NCBI GenBank assembly: GCA_900771005.1
Contig: CAAGMI010000260.1
Location: 1 to 33,458, forward strand
Reading direction: 5' to 3'
DNA: 33,458 nucleotides
Origin: Rikenellaceae bacterium
GTDB taxonomy: Bacteria; Bacteroidota; Bacteroidia; Bacteroidales; UBA932
Below the pieces are notes generated by a model. It saw only the letters and a list, made by a program, of their open reading frames with translations. It had not been told where the DNA came from and searched no databases. The stretch's first letter is position 1. Every line of letters begins with the position of its first letter. The position numbers were made by a program, and so were the translations under genes. Shown piece after piece: positions 17,409 to 25,722 of this stretch.

Positions 17409-18020
17409 TCAAAACAAAGTTGGTTCAAGTTCTTTCGGGTGGAAACTTTTTCTGTGATGCTGAGTGAGGCCGTACTTCCTGATGGCTGCAAGGTGCTCTT
17501 CCGTAGGATATCCCATATTGTGGTCCCACCCGTATTCGGGATATTGTCCGGAGAGTCCGACCATGAACTCGTCTCTGTATGTCTTCGCCAGCACGGAGGC
17601 TGCGGCTATGGATGCATATGTGGCATCGCCGTGGACGACCGTCCGATATTCGTAGCCGTCGAACGGCCTGAACCTGTTGCCGTCGATGAGAAGAAAGTCG
17701 GGTTTGACCTTCAGCTTCCGTACGGCCCTCTGCATTCCTGTCACCGATGCCCACAGAATGTTCAGCCTGTCGATTTCTTCGGCGCTCACGGCTTCCACGG
17801 CCCAGTCGACTGCTTCCCTTTCGATGACAAGGCGGAGTTCCTCCCGGGACTTCCGGCTCATCTGCTTGGAATCATTCAGCAGGGGATGATGGAAATCTGC
17901 AGGCAGAATCACCGCCGCAGCATAGACCGGACCTGCTAGAGGTCCTCTCCCGGCCTCATCACAGCCAGCTTCCGTCAATCCTTCGTTCATGAAGGGAAGA
18001 AGATGGATGGAGCGTGACAT
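17409..18020 (-). CDS. rnhB: Ribonuclease HII
   Basis: Cleaves RNA in RNA-DNA hybrids and 5' of single ribonucleotides in DNA. 203 aa. The diagnostic GCDEAGRGPLAGPVYAAAVI (from residue 19) contains the first two acidic catalytic residues; further acidic ligands lie in LLIDGNRF and VHGDATYASIAAASVLAK. The upstream residues HLLPFMNEGL resemble the usual N-terminus of Bacteroidota RNase HII, which supports the ATG at 18020 rather than the internal Met11. It has its own promoter overlapping the stop of the upstream regulator gene and is followed by mrp after 2 nt. Confidence 0.96.
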   Translation of the reverse strand: MSRSIHLLPFMNEGLTEAGCDEAGRGPLAGPVYAAAVILPADFHHPLLNDSKQMSRKSREELRLVIEREAVDWAVEAVSAEEIDRLNILWASVTGMQRAVRKLKVKPDFLLIDGNRFRPFDGYEYRTVVHGDATYASIAAASVLAKTYRDEFMVGLSGQYPEYGWDHNMGYPTEEHLAAIRKYGLTQHHRKSFHPKELEPTLF

Positions 18021-18027
18021 ACAGCCA

Positions 18028-18035
18028 CAAATTTA
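18028..18035 (-). promoter_or_regulatory. Promoter -7 element for rnhB
   Basis: TAAATTTG on the minus strand, exact consensus, 7 nt before the rnhB ATG. It overlaps the TAA stop of the XRE regulator gene. Transcription from here would give a leaderless or nearly leaderless rnhB-mrp-rsmA-mutS message. No clear -33 element. Confidence 0.5.
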
Positions 18036-18449
18036 ATCATTTTTAGCCACTTGTCCGCTCCTGTTTCCAATAATGTCTTCGAGTGAGGAAATATATCTGT
18101 CTTTGGATTCAAGTTCGTTCAGAAGATTCCGTATATCTTTGTCTTTCAGCTTGATACGCTGTTCATAATCCCTGATGACAGCCCGTATTCCCTGCTCGCG
18201 GTTGTCTGGCTCCGAGAGGTAGCTTCCGTAATGTTCCCGGTCAGGTTGCCGGTATATCAGGCTTTCCGGAGAGACGCCCGTCAGAGTTTCGAATTTCTCG
18301 AAGTGTCTGGAGAACAGATTAGTCTTTCCCTCCTCGAATCTTTTATACGTGGAAAGGCTTATTCCCATCTTTTCTGCAATTTCTTTCTGCGTGAGGCCGA
18401 GGCTTTCCCGGGCGGAAAGGATTTTGTCTTTCAGATAATCGTTTTTCAT
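18033..18449 (-). CDS. XRE-family HTH regulator with C-terminal coiled coil
   Basis: 138 aa from ATG 18447-18449. Residues 8-60 form a Cro/C1-type helix-turn-helix (LTQKEIAEKMGISLSTYKRF followed by EEGKTN). The C-terminal third is charged and predicted helical, with heptad-like spacing (KDKDIRNLLNELESKDRYI), so dimerisation by coiled coil is likely. A longer reading to 18512 would include the -7 element TATCTTTG, so the shorter start is preferred. The gene heads the rnhB-mutS strand and is divergent from a 65-aa ORF and the EF-G paralog. Target unknown; autoregulation in the 18450-18587 gap is a guess. Confidence 0.82.
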   Translation of the reverse strand: MKNDYLKDKILSARESLGLTQKEIAEKMGISLSTYKRFEEGKTNLFSRHFEKFETLTGVSPESLIYRQPDREHYGSYLSEPDNREQGIRAVIRDYEQRIKLKDKDIRNLLNELESKDRYISSLEDIIGNRSGQVAKND

Positions 18450-18460
18450 AATTCCGGTGG

Positions 18461-18468
18461 CAAAGATA
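18461..18468 (-). promoter_or_regulatory. Promoter -7 element for the XRE regulator
   Basis: TATCTTTG on the minus strand matches TAnnTTTG, 11 nt before the ATG. It would lie within the coding region of the longer start, which argues for the shorter start. Confidence 0.5.
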
Positions 18469-18587
18469 GAATCCGGGAAAGCGCTGTTGTCATAGGAAAA
18501 CGTAAAATGCATTTTGTACCCCCTGAATTACCCCTTTCCGGTGGGTCAATTATTGACACCAATCCTTCAAATTTGCAGAAAAACGAT

Positions 18588-18785
18588 ATGTGTAGGATTG
18601 AAAATGTTTATTCGGCATTCTGCCATGCGGTGTGTGGCAGGATACGTCCCGGTGGGGATAAAATCACTTTTGACGGGTTTTGCGCGCAGGAGGGGATCTC
18701 ACAGACTTCCTTTGACGAATTTTTATTCGATGAACTTGGCTTTTCAGGCGAAGAAATTCTTGATATTGCCTTCAAAAATTATTAG
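18588..18785 (+). CDS. Small protein of unknown function (65 aa)
   Basis: An ATG-initiated 65-codon frame between the XRE regulator and the EF-G paralog. The product is well-behaved in composition: MCRIENVYSAFCHAV at the start, then a Gly-rich turn, FDGFCAQEGISQTSFDEFL, and FDELGFSGEEILDIAF at the end, suggesting three to four amphipathic helices, possibly HTH-like. A near-consensus CAAATTTG (18568-18575, one mismatch) stands 12 nt upstream of the ATG. The stop TAG at 18783-18785 forms the start of the next gene's -7 box. I do not recognise the family with certainty; the sequence reads as a real small Bacteroidales protein rather than a chance ORF. Confidence 0.55.
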   Translation: MCRIENVYSAFCHAVCGRIRPGGDKITFDGFCAQEGISQTSFDEFLFDELGFSGEEILDIAFKNY

Positions 18786-18790
18786 ATTTG
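18783..18790 (+). promoter_or_regulatory. Promoter for the EF-G paralog (-7 element)
   Basis: TAGATTTG matches TAnnTTTG, with a TTG about 20 nt upstream as -33. It overlaps the stop codon of the 65-aa ORF. The ATG of the EF-G paralog is 63 nt downstream, leaving a 5' leader of about 55 nt, longer than for other genes here and room for post-transcriptional control. Confidence 0.6.
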
Positions 18791-18853
18791 CGAGCTATGC
18801 CTTTACTTGAGGCCCGGCACACTGCAGACTAATAATTAATAAATTCAAATACA

Positions 18854-20962
18854 ATGAAAGAATATCAAACCAAAGACATTCGAAATGTGGTACTTTTGGG
18901 TAGCACAAAATCCGGAAAGACCACATTGGCTGAAGCGATGCTTTACGAGGGTAAGGTCATCGATCGTAGAGGTACTGTTGAGGACAAGAACACAGTATCC
19001 GACAATGAGGAACTCGAAAAGCTCAATCAGAGATCCATTTATGCGACTCCTCTCTATGCTGAGTTCTTGGACAGCAAGATCAATTTCATCGATGCTCCTG
19101 GTGCAGACGATTTCATCGGAGGCGCATATTCAGCATTCAGAGTATGTGAGAGCGGTATCCTTGTAATCAACGCCCAGCAGGGTGTCGAGGTTGGTACAGA
19201 GGCTTTCGTCCGTCGTGCAGAGGAGCTCAAGCTCCCTCTCGTGATAGCTGTCAACCAGCTTGATACCGAGAAGGCTGATTGGGACAATATACAGAATTCA
19301 CTCAAGGAGGCTCTCGGCGGCAAATTCGTCAACATCCAGTTCCCGGTAAACGCCGGTCCTTCATTCGACGGTTTCGTTGACGTGCTTCTTATGAAGTACT
19401 ATCATTTCAAGGATGCGAACGGCACACGCGAGGACCTCGAGATCCCTGCAGAATTCAAGGCACAGGCAGAGGAATATCGCAATGCCCTTATCGAAAAGGC
19501 AGCCGAGTTTGACGATTCTCTCATGGAGAAATTCTTCGAGACAGGAGAACTTACCGAGGACGAGATCCGCAAGGGACTCAACATCGGTGTTGAAAACGGA
19601 GAGGTTTATCCTGTATTCTGCATTTCAGCAAAGAAGGACATCGGTACGAAGAGACTTTTGGAGTTCATAAAGAACGTCGCACCTGCTCCTAAGGTAAAGG
19701 AGGACGGTCCTGCTTCCCTGTTCATCTACAAGAACGCTGTCGAGCAGCACCTCGGAGAAGTATCTTACTTCAAGGTTATGAGCGGATCCATCACATCCGG
19801 TATCGACCTTGAGGATCCTGCAGGAAACAAGGAGCGCCTTTCAGCGATCTACGCTGTGGCAGGCACGAAGAAGGAGCCTGTAAACGTGCTCAAGGCCGGA
19901 GATTTCGGTTGTGCAGTAAAGCTCAAGAACGGAAAGTCAAGCACGACTCTCGCTCTTCCTGGCTCAGGAATCAAGTATGACAAGATATCATATCCTGCAC
20001 CTAAGTACCGTTGCGCAATCAAGGCAAAGGTACAGCAGGACGAGCAGAAGCTCGGAGATGCTCTCAAGAAGATCGCTTCTGAGGATCCTACAGTAGTTGT
20101 AGAGTATTCAAAGGAACTTCGTCAGACCATCCTTAGCGGAAACGGCGAGCAGCACATCAACATCGTCAAGTGGATCATCAACAATGAATACAATCTTGAT
20201 GTTGAACTCTTCGCACCGAAGGTTCCATACCGTGAGACCATCACGAAGGTGGCTACAGCTCAGTACCGTCACAAGAAACAGTCAGGTGGTGCCGGCCAGT
20301 TCGGTGAGGTTCATCTTCTTGTCTGCCCTGCAGAAGGAGAGCTCAACACCAAGTTCAAGATTGACGGCAAGGATACACAGCTGAATATCAAGACTCAGGA
20401 TATCACCGAGATGGAATGGGGCGGAAAGCTCGAGTTCTACAACTGCGTTGTCGGTGGTGCCATCGATCTCGGATTCATGCCTGCAATTCTCAAGGGTATC
20501 AAGGAGAAGATGAACGAAGGACCTCTTACAGGATCTTATGCCCGTGACATCCGCGTATTCGTATATGATGGAAAGATGCACCCGGTTGATTCAAAGGAAA
20601 TCGCGTTCATCATCGCAGGACGCAACGCATTCAAGGAAGCATTCCGCAATGCAGGTCCTAAGATTCTTGAGCCTATCTACAATGTCGAGGTCATGACTCC
20701 TGCAGAATATCAGGGAGCAGTCATGAGTGATCTCCAGAACCGTCGAGGCATTCTCGGAGACATGGGCGCTGACAAGGGATTCGCAATCCTCAAGGCACGC
20801 GTTCCACTCGCAGAACTTTATCGCTATTCAACAACCATCAGTTCACTGACAGCCGGTTCAGCTTCATTCACAATGGAGTTTGCAGACTACCAGCCTGTAC
20901 CGGGAGACGTTCAGACCAAGCTGCTTGCAGAATACGCAGCACAGGACCAGGAGGAAGACTAG
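18854..20962 (+). CDS. EF-G paralog with degenerate GTPase motifs (EF-G2-type)
   Basis: 702 aa with all EF-G domains, so it should bind the ribosomal factor site. The G domain is divergent: the P-loop GSTKSGKTTL (16-25) keeps GKTT, but the switch I RGITI is replaced by RSIYA (60-64, Thr to Tyr), and the G3 motif DTPGHxDF reads DAPGADDF (80-87), lacking the catalytic His (Ala84). G4 is NQLD (134-137) instead of NKxD. Domain IV is well kept (KKQSGGAGQFGEVHL). These changes match what I recall of Bacteroides EF-G2, reported to support slow translocation without GTP hydrolysis and to matter in starvation and gut colonisation. The canonical EF-G must be encoded elsewhere. Followed 4 nt later by aspS. 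Confidence 0.88.
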   Translation: MKEYQTKDIRNVVLLGSTKSGKTTLAEAMLYEGKVIDRRGTVEDKNTVSDNEELEKLNQRSIYATPLYAEFLDSKINFIDAPGADDFIGGAYSAFRVCESGILVINAQQGVEVGTEAFVRRAEELKLPLVIAVNQLDTEKADWDNIQNSLKEALGGKFVNIQFPVNAGPSFDGFVDVLLMKYYHFKDANGTREDLEIPAEFKAQAEEYRNALIEKAAEFDDSLMEKFFETGELTEDEIRKGLNIGVENGEVYPVFCISAKKDIGTKRLLEFIKNVAPAPKVKEDGPASLFIYKNAVEQHLGEVSYFKVMSGSITSGIDLEDPAGNKERLSAIYAVAGTKKEPVNVLKAGDFGCAVKLKNGKSSTTLALPGSGIKYDKISYPAPKYRCAIKAKVQQDEQKLGDALKKIASEDPTVVVEYSKELRQTILSGNGEQHINIVKWIINNEYNLDVELFAPKVPYRETITKVATAQYRHKKQSGGAGQFGEVHLLVCPAEGELNTKFKIDGKDTQLNIKTQDITEMEWGGKLEFYNCVVGGAIDLGFMPAILKGIKEKMNEGPLTGSYARDIRVFVYDGKMHPVDSKEIAFIIAGRNAFKEAFRNAGPKILEPIYNVEVMTPAEYQGAVMSDLQNRRGILGDMGADKGFAILKARVPLAELYRYSTTISSLTAGSASFTMEFADYQPVPGDVQTKLLAEYAAQDQEED

Positions 20963-20966
20963 TCAT

Positions 20967-22700
20967 ATGTACAGAACCAATACGTGCGGAGAACTCCGCA
21001 TAAGCAATGCAGGACAGAAAGTCACGCTGGCGGGTTGGGTCCAGAAGGCCCGCAAACTCGGTGGCATGACTTTCATCGACCTTCGTGACCGTTATGGCAT
21101 CACACAGCTCGTTACCGAACAGGAAATCGAAGTGGGACGCGAATGGGTGATCCAGGTTACAGGAGAAGTTGTAGAGCGCCAGAGCAAAAATCCTAAGATG
21201 GATACCGGCGACATCGAGGTCAAGATTGAGAGCGTAAACGTTCTCAACAAGGCTCAGACTCCTCCATTCACAATCGAAGAAGTTTCCGACGGAGGTGAGG
21301 ATCTCAGGGCCAAATACCGTTATCTAGACCTCAGAAGGGCACCTCTTCAGAGAGCGCTTGCATTGAGACACCGTCTTGCACAGGAGATCCGCTCCTATCT
21401 TGACGCACAGGGCTTCATGGAGATCGAGACCCCTTATCTCATTAAGTCCACACCTGAAGGAGCACGCGATTTCGTGGTTCCTTCACGTATGAATCCGGGA
21501 GAATTCTATGCTCTTCCACAGTCGCCTCAGACTTTCAAGCAGCTTCTGATGGTTGCCGGGTACGACCGCTACTTCCAGATTGTACGCTGCTTCAGGGACG
21601 AGGACCTTCGTGCGGACCGTCAGCCTGAGTTCACACAGATTGACTGCGAAATGTCATTCGTCGAACAGGAGGATGTCCTCAACACGTTCGAAGGAATGAT
21701 GCGCCAGATGTTCAAGAATGCAATCGGGGTGGATATACCGAATCCGCTTCCTCGCATGAGCTGGTATGACGCTATGGACAATTACGGTTCGGACAAGCCG
21801 GATATCCGTTACGGAATGAAGATCCACGAGATATCGGACCTTGTAAAGGGAAACGGATTCTCCGTGTTCGATTCTGCTGAATACGTCGGAGCGATCTGTG
21901 CTCCTGTCGCAGATTATACACGCAAGCAGATAGACGAGCTTACCGAGTGGGTAAAGAGGCCTCAGGTGGGAGCCAAGGGACTTGTTTACATCAAGCTCAC
22001 GGATGAAGGCATAAAGTCATCCGTCGACAAATTCTATACACCGGAGCAGCTTCAGAAGGTCTGTGACTTCCTTGGGGCAAAGAAGGGTGACATGCTGCTC
22101 GTTCTTTGTGGGGCGAAGCGCAAGACCCAGACTCAGCTCGGAGTCCTGCGTATCGAGATGGGCAACCGTCTCGGGCTTCGCGATCCGAAGGTGTTCGCTC
22201 CTCTCTGGATCGTTGATTTCCCTCTTCTTGAGTGGGATGACGAGACACAGAGGTTCTATGCAATGCACCATCCTTTCACAGCTCCTAAGCCTGAACACGA
22301 GAAATGGTTCTATTCAGACAAGAAGGAAGATCTCGAAAGGGTATGCGCCAACGCTTATGATTTTGTACTCAACGGTACGGAGTTAGGTGGAGGTTCCATC
22401 CGAATCCACAACGCAGAAATGCAGCAGAGGATGTTCCAGGTTCTCGGCATCAGCGAGGAGGACGCGCAGTACAAGTTCGGCTTCATCATCAATGCTTTCA
22501 AGTTCGGAGCACCCCCTCACGGAGGACTGGCATTCGGCTTTGACCGCGTCTGTGCTCTCTTCGGAGGCCAGGAGACGATACGTGACTACATAGCATTCCC
22601 TAAGAATAACCAGGGACGCGATGTGATGATTGATTCTCCTTCACAGATAGATCAGGAGCAGCTTGATGAACTTCAACTTGACATAAGGAAAAACAAATAA
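20967..22700 (+). CDS. aspS: Aspartyl-tRNA synthetase
   Basis: Charges tRNA-Asp with aspartate. 577 aa of the bacterial type, from ATG 20967 (MYRTNTCGELR); an upstream in-frame ATG at 20880 lies inside the EF-G paralog and is rejected. An OB-fold anticodon-binding domain at the N-terminus (VTLAGWVQKARKLGGMTFID) precedes the class II catalytic core: motif 2 as FRDEDLRADRQPEFTQID and motif 3 as GGLAFGFDRVCALFGG, with the bacterial GAD-type insertion between. It follows the EF-G paralog by 4 nt, so the two translation genes are cotranscribed, and is followed by a strong terminator. Confidence 0.98.
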   Translation: MYRTNTCGELRISNAGQKVTLAGWVQKARKLGGMTFIDLRDRYGITQLVTEQEIEVGREWVIQVTGEVVERQSKNPKMDTGDIEVKIESVNVLNKAQTPPFTIEEVSDGGEDLRAKYRYLDLRRAPLQRALALRHRLAQEIRSYLDAQGFMEIETPYLIKSTPEGARDFVVPSRMNPGEFYALPQSPQTFKQLLMVAGYDRYFQIVRCFRDEDLRADRQPEFTQIDCEMSFVEQEDVLNTFEGMMRQMFKNAIGVDIPNPLPRMSWYDAMDNYGSDKPDIRYGMKIHEISDLVKGNGFSVFDSAEYVGAICAPVADYTRKQIDELTEWVKRPQVGAKGLVYIKLTDEGIKSSVDKFYTPEQLQKVCDFLGAKKGDMLLVLCGAKRKTQTQLGVLRIEMGNRLGLRDPKVFAPLWIVDFPLLEWDDETQRFYAMHHPFTAPKPEHEKWFYSDKKEDLERVCANAYDFVLNGTELGGGSIRIHNAEMQQRMFQVLGISEEDAQYKFGFIINAFKFGAPPHGGLAFGFDRVCALFGGQETIRDYIAFPKNNQGRDVMIDSPSQIDQEQLDELQLDIRKNK

Positions 22701-22705
22701 TCATT

Positions 22706-22737
22706 ATATCCGCGGTGAGAAAGCCGCGGATATTTTT
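22706..22737 (+). terminator. Rho-independent-type terminator after aspS
   Basis: A perfect 10-bp stem, ATATCCGCGG (22706-22715) with CCGCGGATAT (22724-22733), an 8-nt loop, then a short T run. It ends the EF-G paralog-aspS transcript and sits 12 nt before the next ATG. Confidence 0.88.
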
Positions 22738-22748
22738 ATTCGGACATT

Positions 22749-24176
22749 ATGAAATCTATCAGAGTCATTCTTTGCCTCGTCGCTCTTTCTTTGAGCGCCA
22801 GTCCTGCCCTTTGTCAGGACAAGGTGATACGTGAGGTCCTTGAAATGGGACGCACGGACAATCGTACCATGCAGCACGCAGACTATCTTTCAAACCGTAT
22901 CGGAGGGAGAATCATCGGCTCCGCTGCATTGGAGGAAGCGGAGAAATGGGCTGCAGACCAGTTCCGTTCCTGGGGTCTGGAGGTGATGGTTCAGGAAGTC
23001 GGAGAGATAAATGTCGGATTTGAAAGGGGACCTTGGTCCGGAAGGATGCTTTCGGAGGATGGTATGATCCTTCATTTCGGCACACCTTCATACACTGCCG
23101 GGACAAAGGGACCTCAGAAGGGTCACGTAGTCATCGCACCGAGGAACAAGAATGAATTCAATAGAGTCAAAGGAAAGCTTAAAGGCGCGTGGGTGCTTGT
23201 GGATGGGGTTTCGGAAGGCTGGCCTATCGACTGGCGTGAGCAGACGGACACTTTGTTCTTCAATGAAATCGTCGAGGCTGGGGCCCTGGGCTTCATACAG
23301 AAGGCCAACATGCCTATTACTCTCCTTTATGACAGAAAGTACTGTTACAAGATAACGCCTGACAATCTGCCTTCAGTATGTGACATAAAACTTGACCCGC
23401 AGCAGTATGACATAATCAGGCAGAAGGTTGTCGACAAGAAGGATTTCCTTCTGGAGTTCGACATCAGGAACCATTTCCGTGTCGGTCCCGTAAAGTACCA
23501 CAACGTAATAGGTATCATCAGGGGGAAGAAGCACCCTGATGAATATGTAATGCTTGGAGGACATCTGGATTCGTATGACAGCGCTACAGGTGCAGTAGAT
23601 GACGGGAACGGCTCTTCCGTTGTGATGGAAGCGGCAAGACTCCTGGCGGAGAGCGGAGCCAAGCCTGACCGTTCAATAATGTTCTGCCTGTGGACGGGTG
23701 AGGAGTTCGGTCTTCTCGGGTCCAGATATTTCGTGGAGAACAACACCGTCCCTTATGACAAGATATCCAACTATTTCAACCGTGACGGCGGTCCTACTTT
23801 GGCGACATCCATCACCGTGCCTCCTGCAATGTATGAAGATTTCCTGAAGGTGTGCAAGCCTATCGAGGATTACGTTCAGGATGCTCACTTTACAGTAAAT
23901 GAGCGCAAGGGGGATCCGCGTCCCCGTCCGAAGAATGCGGGAGGGTCGGATCACGCTTACTTTGCCCTGAACGGCATCCCTGCCATTTCATTCGGCGAAA
24001 GCGATCCTTTCGGATATAATTTCGATTATCGCGAGATATGGCACACGGAGAATGACCGTTACAACAAGCTTATTCCAGAATATATGGAGCCTTCAGCCGT
24101 CATAAGTGCGGTGGTGGCATACGGATTGGCCAACCTCAACCATCTTTTGTCACGGGAAGGCCTTTACAGCGAATAG
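22749..24176 (+). CDS. Exported M28-family zinc aminopeptidase
   Basis: 475 aa with a signal peptide (MKSIRVILCLVALSLSASPA then LCQ). Residues ~90-250 fit a PA-type insertion. The catalytic domain has the M28 two-zinc set: H272 in GGHLDS, D284 in VDDGNG, the catalytic/ligand pair E318-E319 in WTGEEFG, D346 in NRDGG, and the last His in WHTEND. Predicted to release N-terminal amino acids from peptides in the periplasm or outside. The gene begins directly after the aspS terminator; its own promoter is not obvious. Bcp follows 11 nt later and is probably cotranscribed. Confidence 0.92.
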   Translation: MKSIRVILCLVALSLSASPALCQDKVIREVLEMGRTDNRTMQHADYLSNRIGGRIIGSAALEEAEKWAADQFRSWGLEVMVQEVGEINVGFERGPWSGRMLSEDGMILHFGTPSYTAGTKGPQKGHVVIAPRNKNEFNRVKGKLKGAWVLVDGVSEGWPIDWREQTDTLFFNEIVEAGALGFIQKANMPITLLYDRKYCYKITPDNLPSVCDIKLDPQQYDIIRQKVVDKKDFLLEFDIRNHFRVGPVKYHNVIGIIRGKKHPDEYVMLGGHLDSYDSATGAVDDGNGSSVVMEAARLLAESGAKPDRSIMFCLWTGEEFGLLGSRYFVENNTVPYDKISNYFNRDGGPTLATSITVPPAMYEDFLKVCKPIEDYVQDAHFTVNERKGDPRPRPKNAGGSDHAYFALNGIPAISFGESDPFGYNFDYREIWHTENDRYNKLIPEYMEPSAVISAVVAYGLANLNHLLSREGLYSE

Positions 24177-24187
24177 TGTAGAGAATT

Positions 24188-24637
24188 ATGATAAAGATTG
24201 GAGACGCTATGCCGGAATTCCTTCTGGCAGACCAGTTCGGCAAGGACTGGAGCAATGAAGAGCTTCGTGGCCGCAAAACGGTCATCTACGCATATCCCAA
24301 GGACGACACTCCGGGATGTACCGCCGAAGCTTGTGATATCAGGGACAACTACGAAAGGTTTCTTGCGGCAGGTTACCGCGTATTCGGCGTGAGTAAGGAT
24401 AGCAGGACCTCACATATAAAGTTCGCAGCCAAACACGAACTGCCTTTCCCCCTTCTTTCTGACCCGGACCATATACTGCTCGAAGCTCTCGGCGCCTGGG
24501 GAGAGAAGAAGTTATACGGTAAAGTCAGCGTCGGTACGATACGTTCCACTTATGTTTTCGATGAGGAAGGCAAATGCATCGACATCGTAAAGAAAGTGGA
24601 TACCAAGAACCATTCGGCCCAGCTCCTGAAGGACTAG
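24188..24637 (+). CDS. bcp: Thioredoxin-dependent peroxiredoxin Bcp
   Basis: Reduces hydrogen peroxide and organic peroxides in the cytoplasm. 149 aa. The peroxidatic Cys44 lies in DDTPGCTAEACDIRD with a resolving Cys49 five residues later, the atypical 2-Cys pattern of the BCP/PrxQ class. No signal peptide. Cotranscribed with the M28 peptidase upstream (11-nt gap) and convergent with the PfkB kinase, with only 13 nt between stops and no clear terminator. Confidence 0.95.
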   Translation: MIKIGDAMPEFLLADQFGKDWSNEELRGRKTVIYAYPKDDTPGCTAEACDIRDNYERFLAAGYRVFGVSKDSRTSHIKFAAKHELPFPLLSDPDHILLEALGAWGEKKLYGKVSVGTIRSTYVFDEEGKCIDIVKKVDTKNHSAQLLKD

Positions 24638-24650
24638 AATCTACGGTCTG

Positions 24651-25592
24651 TCAGAGGATATCAAAATCCTTGTCAACGTAGTTATGGATACTCTTGCAGA
24701 CATTCTCCGAGAATTTTCCCGCCGTCGAGACTATTTTGTCCCACATTTGTTCGGAGATGTCTGTCAAATCCTCCTTTCCGATACCCTGTGCGAGCAGTGA
24801 ATACAGGAAGCCCGCATTGAAATTGTCCCCGGCGCCTATGGTGGAGACTGTCTCATAGTCCTCGACAGGATATGACCTGTGCCCTTTTGCGGTAAATACT
24901 TCAACAGGTCCGGCTCCTTGTGTGCATATGAAGTTGCTGCAAAGACGGCTTATGTGCCTGTCATAAATTTCCTGAGGGTCGGAGGTGCCGAACAGATATC
25001 CGAAGTCCTCGGATGAGCCGCGCACGAAATCGCTCAGGCGGCAGTTCTCTTCAATATTCGCAAAGGTTTCATCAAGGTCACCGAGATGGTTCTTCCTGAA
25101 ATTTATGTCATAGAATACGATGGCTCCGGCTTTGTGGGCTGCCTCGATGAGGTTTCTGGTGAAGGATCGTATCTTGGGGTTGATAGCGAAATAAGAGCCG
25201 AACAGTACAAGGTCGTCCTTCCCGAAGGAGACTTTCCCGACAGCATCCTCCTTCAGGGAAGCATTAGCGTGGTCCTTGTAAAACTCATATCCGGCATTGT
25301 TGTCCTTGTCCAGAAAAGCCAGCGAAATGTGAGTCTGAGTCCCCGGGTTGCGCGTGACGGCGGAGGAACTCACGCCGTTTTCTTCCATAAATGAAGTGAC
25401 GATATCCCCTACGTGGTCTGAACCTGTCTCGGACACCATCAGCACTTTTGTCTCCGGAAAATGCCTGGTGGTCATCCTTCCCAAAGAAACCATCGCATTG
25501 AATGTCGATCCACCAGGGATCGCAGCCGTCGGCTGGTCATCTCTGAAAATGATGTCCAGGACAGTCTCTCCTATACCGATAATCTTTCGCAT
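24651..25592 (-). CDS. PfkB-family carbohydrate kinase
   Basis: 313 aa from ATG 25590-25592; a longer reading to 25643 would cover the promoter. The N-terminal substrate motif is GGSTFNAMVSLGR and the C-terminal PfkB signature is STIGAGDNFNAGF, whose Asp is the catalytic base, followed by a helix that forms the anion hole. The family phosphorylates sugars such as fructose, ribose or 2-keto-3-deoxygluconate, or nucleosides; residues decisive for substrate are not readable. Length and motifs most resemble fructokinase-like members of Bacteroidales. It sits next to purine salvage genes, so a nucleoside kinase is an alternative worth noting. Confidence 0.88.
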   Translation of the reverse strand: MRKIIGIGETVLDIIFRDDQPTAAIPGGSTFNAMVSLGRMTTRHFPETKVLMVSETGSDHVGDIVTSFMEENGVSSSAVTRNPGTQTHISLAFLDKDNNAGYEFYKDHANASLKEDAVGKVSFGKDDLVLFGSYFAINPKIRSFTRNLIEAAHKAGAIVFYDINFRKNHLGDLDETFANIEENCRLSDFVRGSSEDFGYLFGTSDPQEIYDRHISRLCSNFICTQGAGPVEVFTAKGHRSYPVEDYETVSTIGAGDNFNAGFLYSLLAQGIGKEDLTDISEQMWDKIVSTAGKFSENVCKSIHNYVDKDFDIL

Positions 25593-25612
25593 AAATTTGG
25601 TACTCCAGACCT

Positions 25613-25620
25613 CAAATTTA
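25613..25620 (-). promoter_or_regulatory. Promoter -7 element for the PfkB kinase
   Basis: TAAATTTG on the minus strand with a TTG 19-20 nt upstream, fitting the TTTG-N17-23-TAnnTTTG layout. The ATG is 20 nt downstream. Confidence 0.65.
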
Positions 25621-25669
25621 GGCAGTTCGGCATATATTTGCAAGAATTTGCCGCAGGGAGAATTTTACG

Positions 25670-25677
25670 TAATTTTG
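25670..25677 (+). promoter_or_regulatory. Promoter for the nucleosidase-like lipoprotein
   Basis: TAATTTTG with a full TTTG at 25647-25650, spacer 19 nt. One of the best matches to the Bacteroidota promoter in the window. The ATG is 45 nt downstream. Confidence 0.7.
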
Positions 25678-25722
25678 CATTAGATACTTCGGTATGTCAT
25701 AAAAAATACATAGCATAATATC

